DNA of 64,000 bases from Agaricus subrufescens (Eukaryota > Basidiomycota > Agaricomycetes > Agaricales > Agaricaceae): positions 1 through 64,000 of the forward strand of contig JAQOTE010000017.1 in assembly GCA_029945375.1 (NCBI GenBank), given 5' to 3'. Below the pieces are notes generated by a model. The model searched no databases and had not been told where the DNA came from. It saw nothing but the letters and a program-made list of their open reading frames with translations. The translations under genes were made by a program, and so were the position numbers. Positions 11,525-24,645 of this stretch are shown here, piece by piece. Within the stretch, counting starts at the first letter, position 1. Each line of letters starts with the position of its first letter.

Positions 11525-13920
11525 GTATGGGGCATAACACAAAGTATAGACGGCTAGAGGTGATGTTGCTGTTCCCAGATTATGGCTTGTGCACAAGGTT
11601 TAGGCGGCCTTTCACACACGGCGGCATACTTATGGCGGCCCCTTTGTTTGCTCGTCTCAATTGCTTGTTTTACCACACCGGAGTTCCATTTCATGCCACA
11701 CTGACAAGCATGATGATACAGGTCTGAGAGGTGGAATGAAACTGATTTAGCACAATCAAGGCTGGTATGTTGTCCCTCTTACTCGGATAGAACATTAACG
11801 CTGGCGCTTTTACACTGAGTCGGGGGCCGGCAATTGTTTCCCACTCCAATCCAATGGTGCATTGTGTTCAACGACACCGTCTTTAGCGGCTTCTCCGCCT
11901 GTCCTTTGCCATTCTGATAGAAGGCTGAGAAGGTAGTATCTATGCACAGAAAGGGATCTAGCTCCGATAGCTGGTTAGTTTGGTCACTGACAAAGTGAGT
12001 AGTACTAGTGAAGGACCAAGTGTTACAACTCACAACATTTACTGTGGGATAAAGCTGACGCAGATTGAACCTCTGAATGCCTTCATTTGTATCGAAAGAA
12101 TCTTTTTTTGGTATGTGTCCAGTGCGCATCGTTAACACATCTCAAACTCCGTCAGGCTTTTTTCCAACAGAATGGCCGTGATTCTACGACAGCTGCCAAC
12201 AGCCACACATGGTCATTTTACGCATCCATTCATCCGGCCATCCTTTGTCGCTGCCTCTGGAGGTTGGGAGCCGAGCAGAAGAGGATGAGATACAACAAGT
12301 GTAAGGTCGACAGTCCGAAAATGTCCTTGAGCTTGTTCAAAACCATACACCAGTGTCACCCAACCCTTAAAGTAAGATAAATTCAAGGGATGTGATGTGA
12401 GGAATAAATACAAGAAGAATTCCGGTTCTGATAGTTGGTTTGTTTGGTCACTGACAGAGTCAATAGGATCGAAGGGCCGGAATGGTCAAACAGCCAATGT
12501 ACGTGGGGACATTCCAAGCAAAAGTGGATCAGCTGATCTGACGAGCTGTGATGGTTGACAGGCTTCGAATCACGCCTCTTAATCGTTAAAATAGAAACCT
12601 CACACCGCACCAGTCAAGTATCGTAAGACATGTATCATACTCCAAGCCAGTCCTGGTAGTCTGCCGAACTTCGGTAACGAAATATCGCAATCAGGATCAA
12701 TAGAATTCAAGGTATCTATTGACTATGCAATGTGAGGATCTTGCGGCAGAATATTTAGACCGCTATCCGTCTGGTGCATTTGCTATCATCAACCTCCCCG
12801 ATAGTTCACAGTACTGCGTGAGGCTCATAATCCTTCTCCGCTGCAGCCCCCCCGCTGACTCTACTTGATGATAGCAATTTATCTGAGAAAAGATGTCAGG
12901 TCAGTGGTCAAACAGGCTGATCTCGGCGTTCTCTGATCCCGACATGTTTCCACCAGCTACGCGTGGCGCCAAGGATTCTCGTCCTCATGGTGAGGAGACT
13001 AGGCTTCATAGTGCCGCTTGCTTGTCTGATATAACAGTCTCCCTTAGTCAACTCGCAGGTTAACTCGATCACAATCACGAACACAGGCAGGGTACCGAAC
13101 GTACGCGTGTTGAGGTCCAACGACCCTCTTAATCCATGGCCCCTCCGTGAAGGAAAAAGTGTCACCATCAACCAGGTTGGGACTTATTATGTTCAAGACG
13201 GCAGCCAGCGCAATTATTTTTTCGTCGTATACGACTCTGCCAACGCCACCCTTACCTGGCAAGACACTGTAGCGCCTGGACCCTTTGAAGTCACTTTCAA
13301 TCTCAACGGTAGTCAAAGCGGATCTAGTGTTCCGGACAGCCTCCCATTGGCGGTGGCTGATGAAGTCAACACTCATGTTACCCCTCCCCACAGTAAGAAA
13401 ACCAAAATTTGACAATATGGAGTGTCCCTTTAATCTTCGACGGCTATCTCTTAGTCAACTCAGGGGTTAAAACAATTGTTATCAAGAACATCGGGAACGC
13501 GGTGAAAACAGAGGTGGTCAGGGGCGCACAGACATAGCCACTCCCAAAGGGCGCGAAATTGACTCTTCAAGACGCTGGAACTTACTCTGTTCTTCACCAA
13601 GTTGGGGCGCCATATTTCGCCGTCACTTATGACTGGGCCAGTGTAGCCATCACCAGCTCCCTGATTCCATCGAATGGGAACTTTTCAATTACTTGTACAT
13701 TATCCGCTAGTCATCGCGACAAGAAGAAGCAATGAATGTCTGGTACTGATTGTCACTGTATTGATACATATGACCTCTGTTGACCCGTGAATATAAGATC
13801 ATGTTTTGGATTGGTGGAATCTGGCACTCCCTAGAACTTCTGTCGAGAATAAAGCTGAGAATGGTAAATCACAAAGTGCTTTTTGTCACGATTTTTAGCC
13901 TTTCTTGGAAATGACCTTTC
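11525..13920. repeat. Segmental duplication 2, copy a (carries the beta-domain gene)
   Basis: This segment is collinear with about 24645-27345. Examples are AACATTAACGCTGG at 11791 against the same motif after 24930, and the shared 3' trailer ATAAGATCATGTTTTGGATT at about 13793 and 27220. Homology stops at about 13920, exactly where the duplicated BRN1 flank begins. Apart from the pseudogene it holds no recognised gene. Confidence 0.8.
12893..13735 (+). pseudogene. Two-domain beta-rich protein, copy a, disrupted by a nonsense codon
   Basis: Paralogue of the gene at 26340-27163 with the same structure: a tiny first exon (ATG TCA G, 12893-12899), intron 12900-13047, exon 2 13048-13392, intron 13393-13454, and exon 3 from 13455. 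Exon 2 encodes a beta-rich domain containing NPWPLREGKSVTINQVGTYYV. Exon 3 should encode the second, related domain. At 13535-13537 the codon is TAG where the intact copy has TGG (Trp in the motif TWPLPRG). Beyond it the frame stays open to a TGA at 13733-13735 (LTLQDAGTYSVLHQVGAPYFAV), so the decay is recent. A product ending at the stop would keep domain 1 whole. The family is unrecognised and no signal peptide is seen. Confidence 0.75.
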
Positions 13921-13921
13921 G

Positions 13922-14164
13922 ACCGTCAGCTTGATAACGACCTTCTTTACATTTATTCTGGCTTTCTGTCTGTTATTCCATTTTACTCGTCTATGGTCAG
14001 GTCAATGTGTATAATCAATCCCCCCCCCGGCTCTCGATGCATAAGTTTTCTCTTGTGCCTCTCCCACCCCGGCGCGATTCTCGTATTTTATAAATCATTT
14101 TGTGCAATATCCGCTCTTAAGGTATCATGCTCTCCTCCCGGTTAGTATACAGCTTCTTTATATG
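13922..14164. repeat. Direct repeat 1, copy b (duplicate of BRN1 3' flank)
   Basis: Counterpart of 11117-11360, including the sequence of the last BRN1 codons and stop, here without the rest of the gene. Confidence 0.85.
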
Positions 14165-14498
14165 GGTAATATTGCATGCTAGGTATTTGCTTATATGCAT
14201 CGTTTATGGGCTGTGTGGATGGTCGCATCGAGACAGTAGCGTTATATCCCCGCATTATCTTTGTAAAACTTGCTAAAAGCTGTGAAGATTATTACTTGTA
14301 CCGAAAGACATGTTATCATACGGCGTCGAGTCATACTTGATACATAGACATGTTCTGAAAAGCTACAGGCTTGGCGTTAAAAATACAGTGAATACCAGGA
14401 AGACTATCGCTACAAAAGGGGGTGGTAGATGGTAATTTTATCTTGACGGGGGTAAAAGAAAGAAATAGGATGAATAGAGGATCGGATTAAAGCGTTTC
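14165..14498. other. Intergenic region, nothing recognised
   Basis: Non-coding sequence downstream of the repeat copy. No motif or reading frame of interest was seen. Confidence 0.4.
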
Positions 14499-15400
14499 TC
14501 AATGCTTAGCAGTCCAAGCACACCACGCATCTTCAAGTCTTTTTTGTTGGCGCTCAGAGTGCACTAAGTACTCTGAAAAGGCCCGCTGCGGAAGTTCGAT
14601 TATTCCGTGAGAGCACTCCATATCAGATGCTGGGGTATTGAGGACGCTCAAGATATCGGAGACTGCGATACGTGCGCTCGCGGTCTCGGATGCAAGAAAT
14701 ACTCGTTCACCAAATGATGAATAAGTCTGTACGTAGAGATATTTGTCGCCCTTCAGATGCGTACGAGCAGCTATGGATAAGGTCATCGTCAGTTAATGAG
14801 TTGGAATAGAAAATGGGGATGCGTTACCTTGGACGATCATGACCTGGCGCCTCACGAGGGCAACAGCAAAAGAACCGTTGTTCAACATCTCGATATTATG
14901 CTCTCGGGGAATTGGAAGAATGAGCGAATGTTTATTGGGGACCGAGGAGATGAAGAACACAGGAAAGCAGCTTATGTTGGCAGATAGGAGAGCGCGGACG
15001 TTGAGGAGGGCTCGGGTTAGCGGGAACCAGAGGACGGTCAACTCATTTATACCTCCTAGCGGCCTTGTATTCGAACCATGCTCATGGATGGGGGGCTTGG
15101 AAATTGTTGTTGTACCTGAATCGGCTCATTGTTTAGACGTACAAAGATAACCGGGAAGAAAGGAGTCAAGGAACATACAATTAGTCCTAAAGAAGAAGTG
15201 ACGTATCGTGCCCACAAAGGATACTCTATTTTGGGAGGGCCGTCAATGCGGAAAAATCCGTCTTGTCCCCGGTTACCCTGATTGACTTTGTAATCTGTAT
15301 ACCTCCTTGCAGTTGTCCTTTTGAACGCAGAACATCTTCTACGATAAGAACAACAACCAAGGATGTCGCACCTTGTCCTTGTGGCGGCCTCATATTCCAA
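14499..15400 (-). CDS. Hypothetical protein, last two exons clear, upstream exons uncertain
   Basis: The C-terminal part is well supported: an exon ending RREVMIVQ-like (actual residues VRRQVMIVQ, ending near 14830 at a GTAACG donor) joins in frame to AARTHLKGDKYLYVQTYSSF after a TAG acceptor near 14781. It stops at 14499. Upstream, ANISCFPVFFISSVPNKHSL (about 14985-14925) and YPLWARYVTSSLGLI (about 15230-15180) look coding and partly hydrophobic, as in a small membrane protein, possibly mitochondrial. I could not find a splice chain that joins all the upstream frames, and the start codon is not fixed. Family not recognised. The two hydrophobic stretches, followed by a soluble domain with beta character, are vaguely like TMEM223-type proteins, but this is only a suggestion. 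Confidence 0.5.
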
Positions 15401-15626
15401 TCTTAGCTCTAAGAAGAGAATAAGTGATATACGTATGAAGACTCTTGTCCTCCGGTTCCATTCTCACTCACAAAGGACTCGAGCACATGAGCGACTTAGA
15501 ATAACCATAGCCGAAAGGTATCTAGGATGAATACGACAGGAAAATTATGATAGCTTTCAAAAACACTGCAGATCAAATTATCTGGACGTATAAAAAGGCT
15601 GAGAAGCAAAAAGTGAGGTCGAGATC

Positions 15627-17636
15627 TTATGAAAAGGGAGGGTCCATTTCGCCTCGAGAAAGCGCTTTCCAGTTACTAGCCCACGAAAGCCTAAGAACAC
15701 TGTCACACGTTACCGAAAATAAACGGACGTACATATGTTTGAACAAAGAATGCTTCTTCATGTGGGAAACACTGGGTCGTAAAACAGGGTTCGGCAGAAG
15801 TGCCTATGAGCGTGAAAGCAACAGTCAGTAAGCAGGTCTGCATAAGCATCGAAAGAAAAAGGGTACCTTCTTCAGGAAGTCGTGTTGATCTTCGGGCAAT
15901 ACATAATCAGGGTCAACAACAATCGACATGGTATCGTAGTTGCCCGTAACGGGGTCATGTGCGAAAGGAAGCTGATGCAGATATTGGCTCTCTCATCACA
16001 GGCGGTGGTCAATCACGCACCTTGCCGGTCAAAAGTTCGTAAAGTACACAAGCCATTGCAAAATAGTCAACACCATAACTGTAATATTTGCGCTGCCAAA
16101 CTTCGGGGGGTGTGAAGCCTTGCGTCCCGAAAGGTTCATTAGTTGTATGGGGATTAGTCTCTAAAGCCCATATTTGCGGGAACAAGTCTCTTCCGCTTCG
16201 TCGTAGGGTGTGAAACAACGGCCATTGTTCCTTAGAGACGGCATCGTGGTCGAATAGTTTGGCGAGGCCGAAATCAATGATTTTGACGTGTCCACAGGCG
16301 CTGAGCATGATGTTCTCGGGCTTGATATCGCGATGGATGATTCCCAGTACATGCAACGAGTGTAGACCGATGAGCTGGAACATGTTAGATATCGGACGAG
16401 TCGAGATAGAAAGATAGATACTTACTAACTCTGCGGCCCAGAATATGGCGAGATTGGGTAGAAAAGTTTCCTGTGACTTGGCAAACTCATATATGTTACC
16501 AGCGGGTAAGTACGACTAATTTTCCTCTCTGTGAGTAACAGCATGAAACCTGAACTTTGGCGACTTACCATGGCAAGCATAACATGCTCTTCTGAATATT
16601 TCCAATAGCTTAGCTTAGCCACCCAGTCAGAGGGATTTGCTCGTTCCATAGCATTAATTTCTTCCTGTATTGCGGAATCTTGACTAGGAGTCCCGTCCCT
16701 CGTCATAACCTTGACCGCGAAGAGCATCCCGCCATGTCCTGTTCCGCGGTAGATGCGACCATAAGCTCCCTCGCCTATCTCCTCAGTAAGAACGAGACTT
16801 TCTATAAAGGGGTCTGAAGGGTCGAATGATGATAAAGGATTATAATTGAGGGAACTTTGCACTCCTTCAGCGATAGTGGTAGCACTCGCAAATACTTTTC
16901 TGAAAGAGCTCGGTGGGCTAAGCGGGGTGAAGGTAGGGGTTGTTTGAGACAATAGCCAAGCTCTAGTAGAACATGGAGAACGAGAACGAAAGTCGTTGAA
17001 GGAGAATCTTGTGGGTGTGGCCGGTGGCGTAAACAAATGGCGTGAATAGATGTCAGAAGGGATGGGATGGAGCTTTGTTTTCGGTTCATCCACGAGGGTA
17101 CTTCTCGTCGCTAGTCGACAGGTGTGTCCCGTCATAATTCTCGAGTGATTCAAGTGCATAGAGACGTGACTGTCTCGTGTCCCGGAAACATCAGACGGCT
17201 GGTTGTCAGGCCCTTGTAGGACTCGAAGGAGTGAACCGACCCGCTGGCCGAGCGAATCGTTGAAAACCAAAATCCAAGCGAGAACAGCGATAAGTCTGGG
17301 TTGTAGAGGCTGTAAAATTGATTGAAAGCTAGCATCAGGACCAGCCACGCGATTGCGGATATAGAGGTCTTGAAAGTGGGAAATAAGTTTCCAAACTGGT
17401 TCGAAACGTTGTCCAAGGATATAGGCGCCGATCTCGAGAAGTGTTCGCGAGAAGAAATTTATAACCATTTGGGTGGTCATAAATATGGATGCCGAGAAGG
17501 CTCTAGTAGCAACCAAAGATATTGCGTAAATGACATACAGAAAGAAATTCAGAATGGCGGTCAACTTGTTCAAAGCTGGGGACACGATCTTGGGGAGGGA
17601 AAAGAGCTGAGTAAACATATATGAGATGGAAAACAT
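15627..17636 (-). CDS. Protein kinase with hydrophobic N-terminal region
   Basis: Eukaryotic Ser/Thr protein kinase. The ATG at 17636 ([12 protein letters not shown]) was chosen because the frame upstream opens only with TTG. Residues about 20-70 ([20 protein letters not shown] onward) and about 130-145 ([11 protein letters not shown]) are hydrophobic and may be membrane helices; a Ser/Pro-rich linker follows. The kinase domain shows [12 protein letters not shown] (Gly loop), LFAVKVM (ATP Lys), a joined exon reading [19 protein letters not shown], then [11 protein letters not shown] (catalytic loop), [10 protein letters not shown] (DFG), [11 protein letters not shown] (APE position) and [20 protein letters not shown]. 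Further short exons give [19 protein letters not shown] and [20 protein letters not shown], with the stop at 15627-15629. The catalytic residues are all present, so it should be active. An N-terminal membrane region is unusual for a fungal kinase of this type. Confidence 0.82.
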
Positions 17637-18035
17637 GTCCTCTGTCTGGTGAAGAGCCAAGATAGAAGAGTGAGGGAGGCGGGGACTAGAATTGAGAGCA
17701 GTCCAATGGGCCCGGACGGTTACGATCCCGCCGAGACCTGTCAGCCATTATCATAACAAGGTATCAGTCGAGTAGCAGCCAGGTCGAGACTAAATGTTCT
17801 ATTGTCCACAAGCGGAGACCGCAAAAATTGCTTTTTTCTTTGAGAGTGAGTGACGCTTGTAGAGAGGAAGTCGGTACAAACGACAGTGTTATTCAATGAC
17901 GGTACCGGAACTAGCTAGGCCCAAGAAAATTGCATTTGAACATATGGGACCAAGACTGGCGCAGGAAATTAGGTTGTTGGAGTGTTCCAAGGAGTTCTGG
18001 AGAGTGAGTGTGGGCGTAATTCGCGAAGACAGAAA

Positions 18036-18055
18036 AACGCGTGACGTCACGCGTT
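18036..18055. promoter_or_regulatory. 20-bp perfect palindrome: CRE core flanked by two MCB boxes
   Basis: AACGCGTGACGTCACGCGTT is its own reverse complement. The centre TGACGTCA is the full CRE/ATF site; each arm contains ACGCGT. It lies about 400 bp upstream of the kinase start on the opposite flank. The regulatory role is inferred. Confidence 0.6.
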
Positions 18056-18810
18056 GACGAGTAGCATACCGCCGGTAGAAATAGAAAGCAACGGCAATCT
18101 TTGTCGTTCAGAAACAGCCGCACCGCAGCCGTTGCCAGGAGTTTAAAAGGTTCGGATATCAGCAGGTTCCAAGTTTCCGGGTATACTGCCGCTTTCGAAC
18201 CGTACATCATGTCTAGCATCATTGATGACCTCGATATACTTCCAAGTTCCGGGCGTGGAATGAATAGGGAGCCGGGTCATGAAGATGCTCCAAAAATGTT
18301 TAACTAATCCGGTTGAGTGTTGGAAGAAGAGACCGGAACCAGAAAATTTGAATTATGACAAATAGGCTTGATGATCCATCTTTTTATCTGGTTGGTGTAG
18401 CCTCAGAGAGCTCCGCACCATCGCGTTACACCGGTCCTCATCCGTACGTCATTTATTAAGAGAACAAAGATGGCATGCTGCATCCAGAGGATTTTACGGA
18501 AGGAGCAAAGGCGCGTAGTTAAATAAGGGACGTTGTGTGGCGTTGGCACCGATGTTATCGGATAGGAAGGCAGAAGTTCATCACGGCGAAGGAGCTCCGA
18601 ACCACGATAGGAGATGAAGGATAATGAGGCGTCAACGATAGGGTAAATGACCCGCATCTGGAGCGGCATTTTGATAAGGCGTTGACCGAAGGAAAATATC
18701 AGATATGGGCTGTGTGAAATGTACGCGATGCCGACACACCGCGGGATTCCTGGGGTGGATCATCGTTTGCGGCGAGAGAACAGGGACGATTGCGGGCCAG
18801 CTGTATCTGT

Positions 18811-18856
18811 TTGATAAATTAGTGGGCGAGCGGCTGCCAGTTTTTCCCAGCAGTTC
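18811..18856. repeat. Short dispersed repeat shared with 27781-27826
   Basis: The motif TTTGATAAATTAGTG followed by GCGAGCGGCTGCCAGTTTT is found at both places in the same orientation. The second copy lies directly next to the TPT1 fragment, suggesting a shared dispersal history. Confidence 0.65.
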
Positions 18857-20124
18857 ATGTAGTATCTCGGCAGTTGCGCCGATCAACTTGATCATGCAAT
18901 GCCATAATGCCGAGCTCATTCTGGAGCCCTGTAGCGAGGAATGCATGATATGCATGATATAGATGCACACTGACACACTGGCGACTCACGGGTGTCGTTC
19001 TTATTCTGTCTCATCACGCAGAAGGACCTTGTGGCCTTCGTCGGTACCGGAATTGATGCGTCCTTTGAATGGATTTGGGAATTCACTGAATTTGGGATCG
19101 GTGTTTAGTATTGTACTGTAGTGTAGATTACGACAAAGTGGGAGTTTGACTTCAGGACAAGACAGTGTTTGAGCCGAAATAGAGGGAACTATAGAGTACA
19201 CATGAGGGGATAGGCTATTCATGGTTAGTCCGTGGTATTTGTCGTGCTTCGACGTTTCGTATGCCTGCTGTCTGGGACCTGACATGTCTCGTGGACAAGG
19301 ATAATTCAGATGGGAAGTAGCGTGATTTCTGAAAGAGTGGATGGCGTTGCTTCGAGACAGGATAGGAGCCGAGGAGTCACCGACTCGAGACGGAAGATGA
19401 AGGTAAAGAACTCTGCATCGACGCGGTGGTTCTCTGTCAACGAACAGCAGGCAGCGCTCGATGCCCTATACGTTATGCATGGATTAGAAAAGCAACAGAG
19501 TTGTCGGCGGTTAGGACCGTTGGGGGTAGAGAGGTTTGTGCAGGGATGAAATGTCCGAAGAGTCACCGCAGCTTTCCAAATGACGCGGTAGGGTTCACTT
19601 GTTGCATAATTTGGATATGAGCCGTATAATACACACCCCTGTCAAGCACACACACGTGTTTGGGCAGTGTTACCCACTTTGCCCCACGATTAAAAGACTC
19701 TCTCAGGACGAGAAAAGAACTCGGGGTGGAGTACCGTGGAATTTGTGTGAATGACATTTCTAATGCTGTGGCTTCCAGTCGATAGAACGAGTCCATTCAA
19801 TGCTTCATCAACCCCTGACGAAGCGGTAGAGACAGATGGCCAAGAAGTCTTGTTGAAATAGATGAGCAAGCGACAGCGTTCTTTACCTGGGCCTGAACTA
19901 TGGAAATCTAGGCTTATTTCCCGCGGTTTAAGTCGCTGTCACAATGCGAAAGGTGGCTGACGGGAATGAGGAATGCAGAAATAGGGGTGGGCGACCAATC
20001 GCCATCGCAATTCTGCCGTAGAAGTAGCGAACAGGCTTGGAAGGAGCTATACTTGCACCATCAAACAAGCTCTTCACATCAGCGAGGCGATCTGACAGTC
20101 CCTTGACATAGGGATAAAGGAAGG

Positions 20125-21300
20125 TCAGAGTTCGTTCATGCGCCACTGGCTGTTAAGGTCGAGAAACCATTCAGCCTGGGAGGGGAAAACTATGGTTCTG
20201 ATGGAAGGACATGCACGACCATACTCTGTACACAGTACCCTCTCATCTGCAGGGTTTGCACGGCCACCTTCTAGGGTGGGAGAAAGGTCGAGGTAAACTA
20301 AATTTGGGAACTTGCTGAGGACGGAGGAAAGGCCAACAAGTAACGTCTGTAGAGGTAGGACACCAGATTGAGCAAGGGGTGATATGTATATTTATAGACC
20401 AAAGAGAGGAAAGGTAGCACTCACAATACCGGAGAGGGCATAGTGGAGGGTGTGGCGCAGAGCGAGCCTTATACGGAGCCGTTCGAGAGTAGGCAGGTAA
20501 GAGGAAACATTTCCCAAAAGAACAGGTCGGGCAGAAATGGCGGACAGATCTAGGGATCGGAGAGGGGTGGAGGCTGATGCCATGCAGGAGAGATTCTCTC
20601 GTGTGACATCAGAGTCCTGACCAATGAGAGCAAGATGCTGGACGGGACGCCCAGGAAGGATAGAGGCGGCAGTGGCGGCAGAGCCTCGAAAAGTGTGAAG
20701 GAGTGGAAGGACATGGGTGCCAGGGGGGAGGCTGAGAGATGCATGGTGATCGGCAACGCGGAGGTGTCTGAGGGAGGGCGTGTGAGAGAGAAAGGATATG
20801 ATGTGGGCGGTATAGGGCTGGATGCCTTTGGTATAATCTGCACCGAGGGAGCAGAAACGGAGGGCTGGAAGAGAACAAAGAAAAACGGCACGTTCGATGG
20901 CATGCATATTCTCCCTTGGCAAGGAGGCGAAGTTGGCGGGGCCTAGGAAAAGGTCGAGGTACTCTAGACGGGTGAGGTTGCGGATGACCAGAGAAAGCTG
21001 GTCGCAGACAGCGAGAAGCAGGGGAGAGGGGGGCGGATGGTACTCGGCGGTCCAGCGGATGTGGAGGCGTTTGACGCCATCCGTGAGATGGGGTCTGTTG
21101 CGCATCGCCTGGCACCAGGAGACGGTGCGCCAGGGAACATGGGCAGCATCCTGGAGGACATCGGTGAAGGAGACAAAGGTATAGAGCTGGTATTCTGCGA
21201 CAGCGTTGTACTGGTGCGAGACGGCGGCGAGCTGAACGAGAGTGGCAGGGTCGAGACGGGCAAAGATGGCGGCGAGGAGTTCGTTGGGAAGGGGAGACAT
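20125..21300 (-). CDS. F-box protein with LRR-like repeats
   Basis: Probable substrate receptor of an SCF ubiquitin ligase. The start at 21300 gives an N-terminal F-box (LPNELLAAIFARLDPATLVQLAAVSHQYNAVAE). Leucine-rich segments follow, such as LTRLEYLDLFLGPANF, TPSLRHLRVADHH and TPLRSLDLSAISA, ending exon 1 at ALSGI with a GTGAGT donor near 20425. After a TACAG acceptor near 20347, exon 2 reads TLLVGLSSVLSKFPNLVYLDL and ends WRMNEL with the stop at 20125-20127. The architecture is typical of the large F-box families of agaricomycetes, whose targets are mostly unknown. Length is about 380 residues. Confidence 0.85.
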
Positions 21301-21429
21301 GCGGGGGGCAGCAGGGGCCCATTTCCGACTTGTTCTTATCCAACGGAGAAATTACGGTCGACGGAGGATCAGCGGAGTCCGCGTCATCAATAAATAGAAT
21401 ATATAATACACTATCGTTACACGGCAGAT

Positions 21430-21849
21430 CTATGCACCAAATCCATATAGTGTGCGCCCTGAGCGCTTGAGCGCGTAGACCACGTCCAGCGCTGTAACTG
21501 TCTTCCGCTTCGCATGCTCCGTGTATGTCACAGAGTCCCGAATCACCTGCACAAGATGCTCAGTTCTCTCGCACACACCGCCCCTGTCAGGCCAACTCAC
21601 ATTTTCGAGGAAGATCTTGAGTACCCCACGTGTCTCCTCATATATCAGCCCAGAGATACGTTTTACACCACCACGACGGGCCAGGCGACGAATAGCCGGC
21701 TTTGTGATTCCTACCCAGACCAATAAGTTTAAAAGGTTATCCCCCGACCGTCGGAAGTACATACCCTGGATGTTGTCACGAAGGATTTTGCGGTGACGCT
21801 TGGCACCACCCTTTCCGAGGCCCTTTCCACCTTTTCCGCGTCCAGACAT
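21430..21849 (-). CDS. Histone H4
   Basis: Core histone H4, component of the nucleosome. Three exons: [19 protein letters not shown] through DNIQG; then, after an intron with GTATGT...GTAG ends, [20 protein letters not shown] through LENV; then, after a GTGAGT...GCAG intron, [20 protein letters not shown] to the stop at 21430. The joined product has the standard 103 residues and is near-identical to H4 of other eukaryotes. The frame reads straight through both introns, so a naive open frame is longer than the true protein. It is divergent from H3. Confidence 0.97.
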
Positions 21850-22078
21850 GAGTGATTATTGGTTGGTTGAGTGAGGTTGGAGATGAGAAGATGGGGAGTT
21901 GGGGGAACGAGGACGGACCCGCGGAGCCATTTATAGCGCGGCCGGTGGCTGTGCTGCTTTTCGCTTGTTTGTTGACACCCCCGGTGCGCGTGCATCACGT
22001 GGCGCGCGCGCTCGCGGGTATATATGACCCAGCCCGTCTTCTCCTGCTTCCTACATACCCACTACTACTACATCTCTC
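21850..22078. promoter_or_regulatory. Divergent H4/H3 promoter
   Basis: The 229-bp shared promoter has a TATA box for each gene: TATAAA on the minus strand (21935-21930) about 80 bp before the H4 ATG, and TATATA at about 22019 some 60 bp before the H3 ATG. CACGTG lies at 21996-22001 inside a GC-rich stretch. The arrangement supports coordinated S-phase expression. Confidence 0.8.
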
Positions 22079-23929
<1,851 letters not shown>

Positions 23930-24645
23930 TCTTCTGTCACCTCTCGGTCTACTCCCTTGACAAGGCAACCAGAGCTAGTACAAAAACATGGTTCAGTTTA
24001 CGGTAAGTGAAGGATATAGCTCGGCCGTTATGGTGCTCTTGGTGTTCCTTCAGCTAGATGTATTTTTCCGAATGGCGAGGATTGGTACATTTCGTATACC
24101 GCCGACACCGGTCAAAACAATAAATGGCATTTCACGCCCTTGCCATGCAACTGAACTGAACTACATCCGCGAATCGGCTTACAACGACTTTTGCAGCTCA
24201 ATTACGTGGTTTCTTACTGAAGAAGTTGATACATCGGCTAATCACCCCGTCCGAATATATGACAAAGATACGAAAGGTGGAATGCAGTTCCTAGTAAGCC
24301 AATGAGTCATTTTCGAGATTGTATCAGCTCATACGACCCAGTCGGAGATCATAAGAATACCAAATGTAGTATTCCATGCACCGATACACCTCCATAAGAA
24401 TATTCACGTAACCGGACAAGAAGTTCATCGGCGGACAACCTGGCCGAATCCTGAAAGTACATGCGTCATCTTAGATGCTCACGGCCTTACAATCATCCGA
24501 TTACTCTTATGCCAAATTCATTTGCTCAAAAGTGGTATTCACTTAGCATCTGGCGATTACTTTTGATTTCAAATTTTATTGTCGCATGGTTTGGGCGACC
24601 GTAGTGACTAACTTTGAGCATCGGCATTATTCCGTGAAGCTGGGT
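23930..24645. repeat. Segmental duplication 3, copy a
   Basis: About 700 bp collinear with 27855-28540 (shared blocks include CTAGTACAAAAAC, TTTTTCGAATGGCGAG-like sequence, AGCTCAATTACGTGGTTT and CATACGACCCAGTCGGAG). It lies immediately left of segment 2 copy b. The same order 3-then-2 recurs at 27855-28735, so the unit was duplicated as a whole and then truncated. No coding potential recognised. Confidence 0.8.

Larger units (their letters stand above)
17637..20124. other. Long intergenic region with scattered small ORFs
   Basis: About 2.5 kb with no gene I can support. Leftward frames at 19285-19001 (starting MSGPRQQAYETSKHD) and 19796-19563 look somewhat protein-like, but no start, splice chain or domain emerged. 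The segment also holds a 20-bp palindrome (18036-18055) and a 45-bp repeat shared with 27781-27826. Confidence 0.4.

Noticed and set aside
15547..15831. Rightward 94-codon frame
   Set aside because: Antisense to the last kinase exons, which carry recognisable subdomain XI residues.
19001..19285. Leftward frame with a segment (LSPHVYSIV) recalling a myosin motor
   Set aside because: The rest of the frame does not align with any motor motif (no P-loop or switch), and there is no splice chain.
19928..20146. Leftward 72-codon frame after the F-box gene
   Set aside because: It overlaps the end of F-box exon 2 in another frame and extends past the F-box stop without motifs.
21430..21849. An uninterrupted 139-codon histone H4 with insertions
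   Set aside because: The extra residues are two in-frame introns with good GT-AG sites. Removing them gives the standard 103-residue H4.
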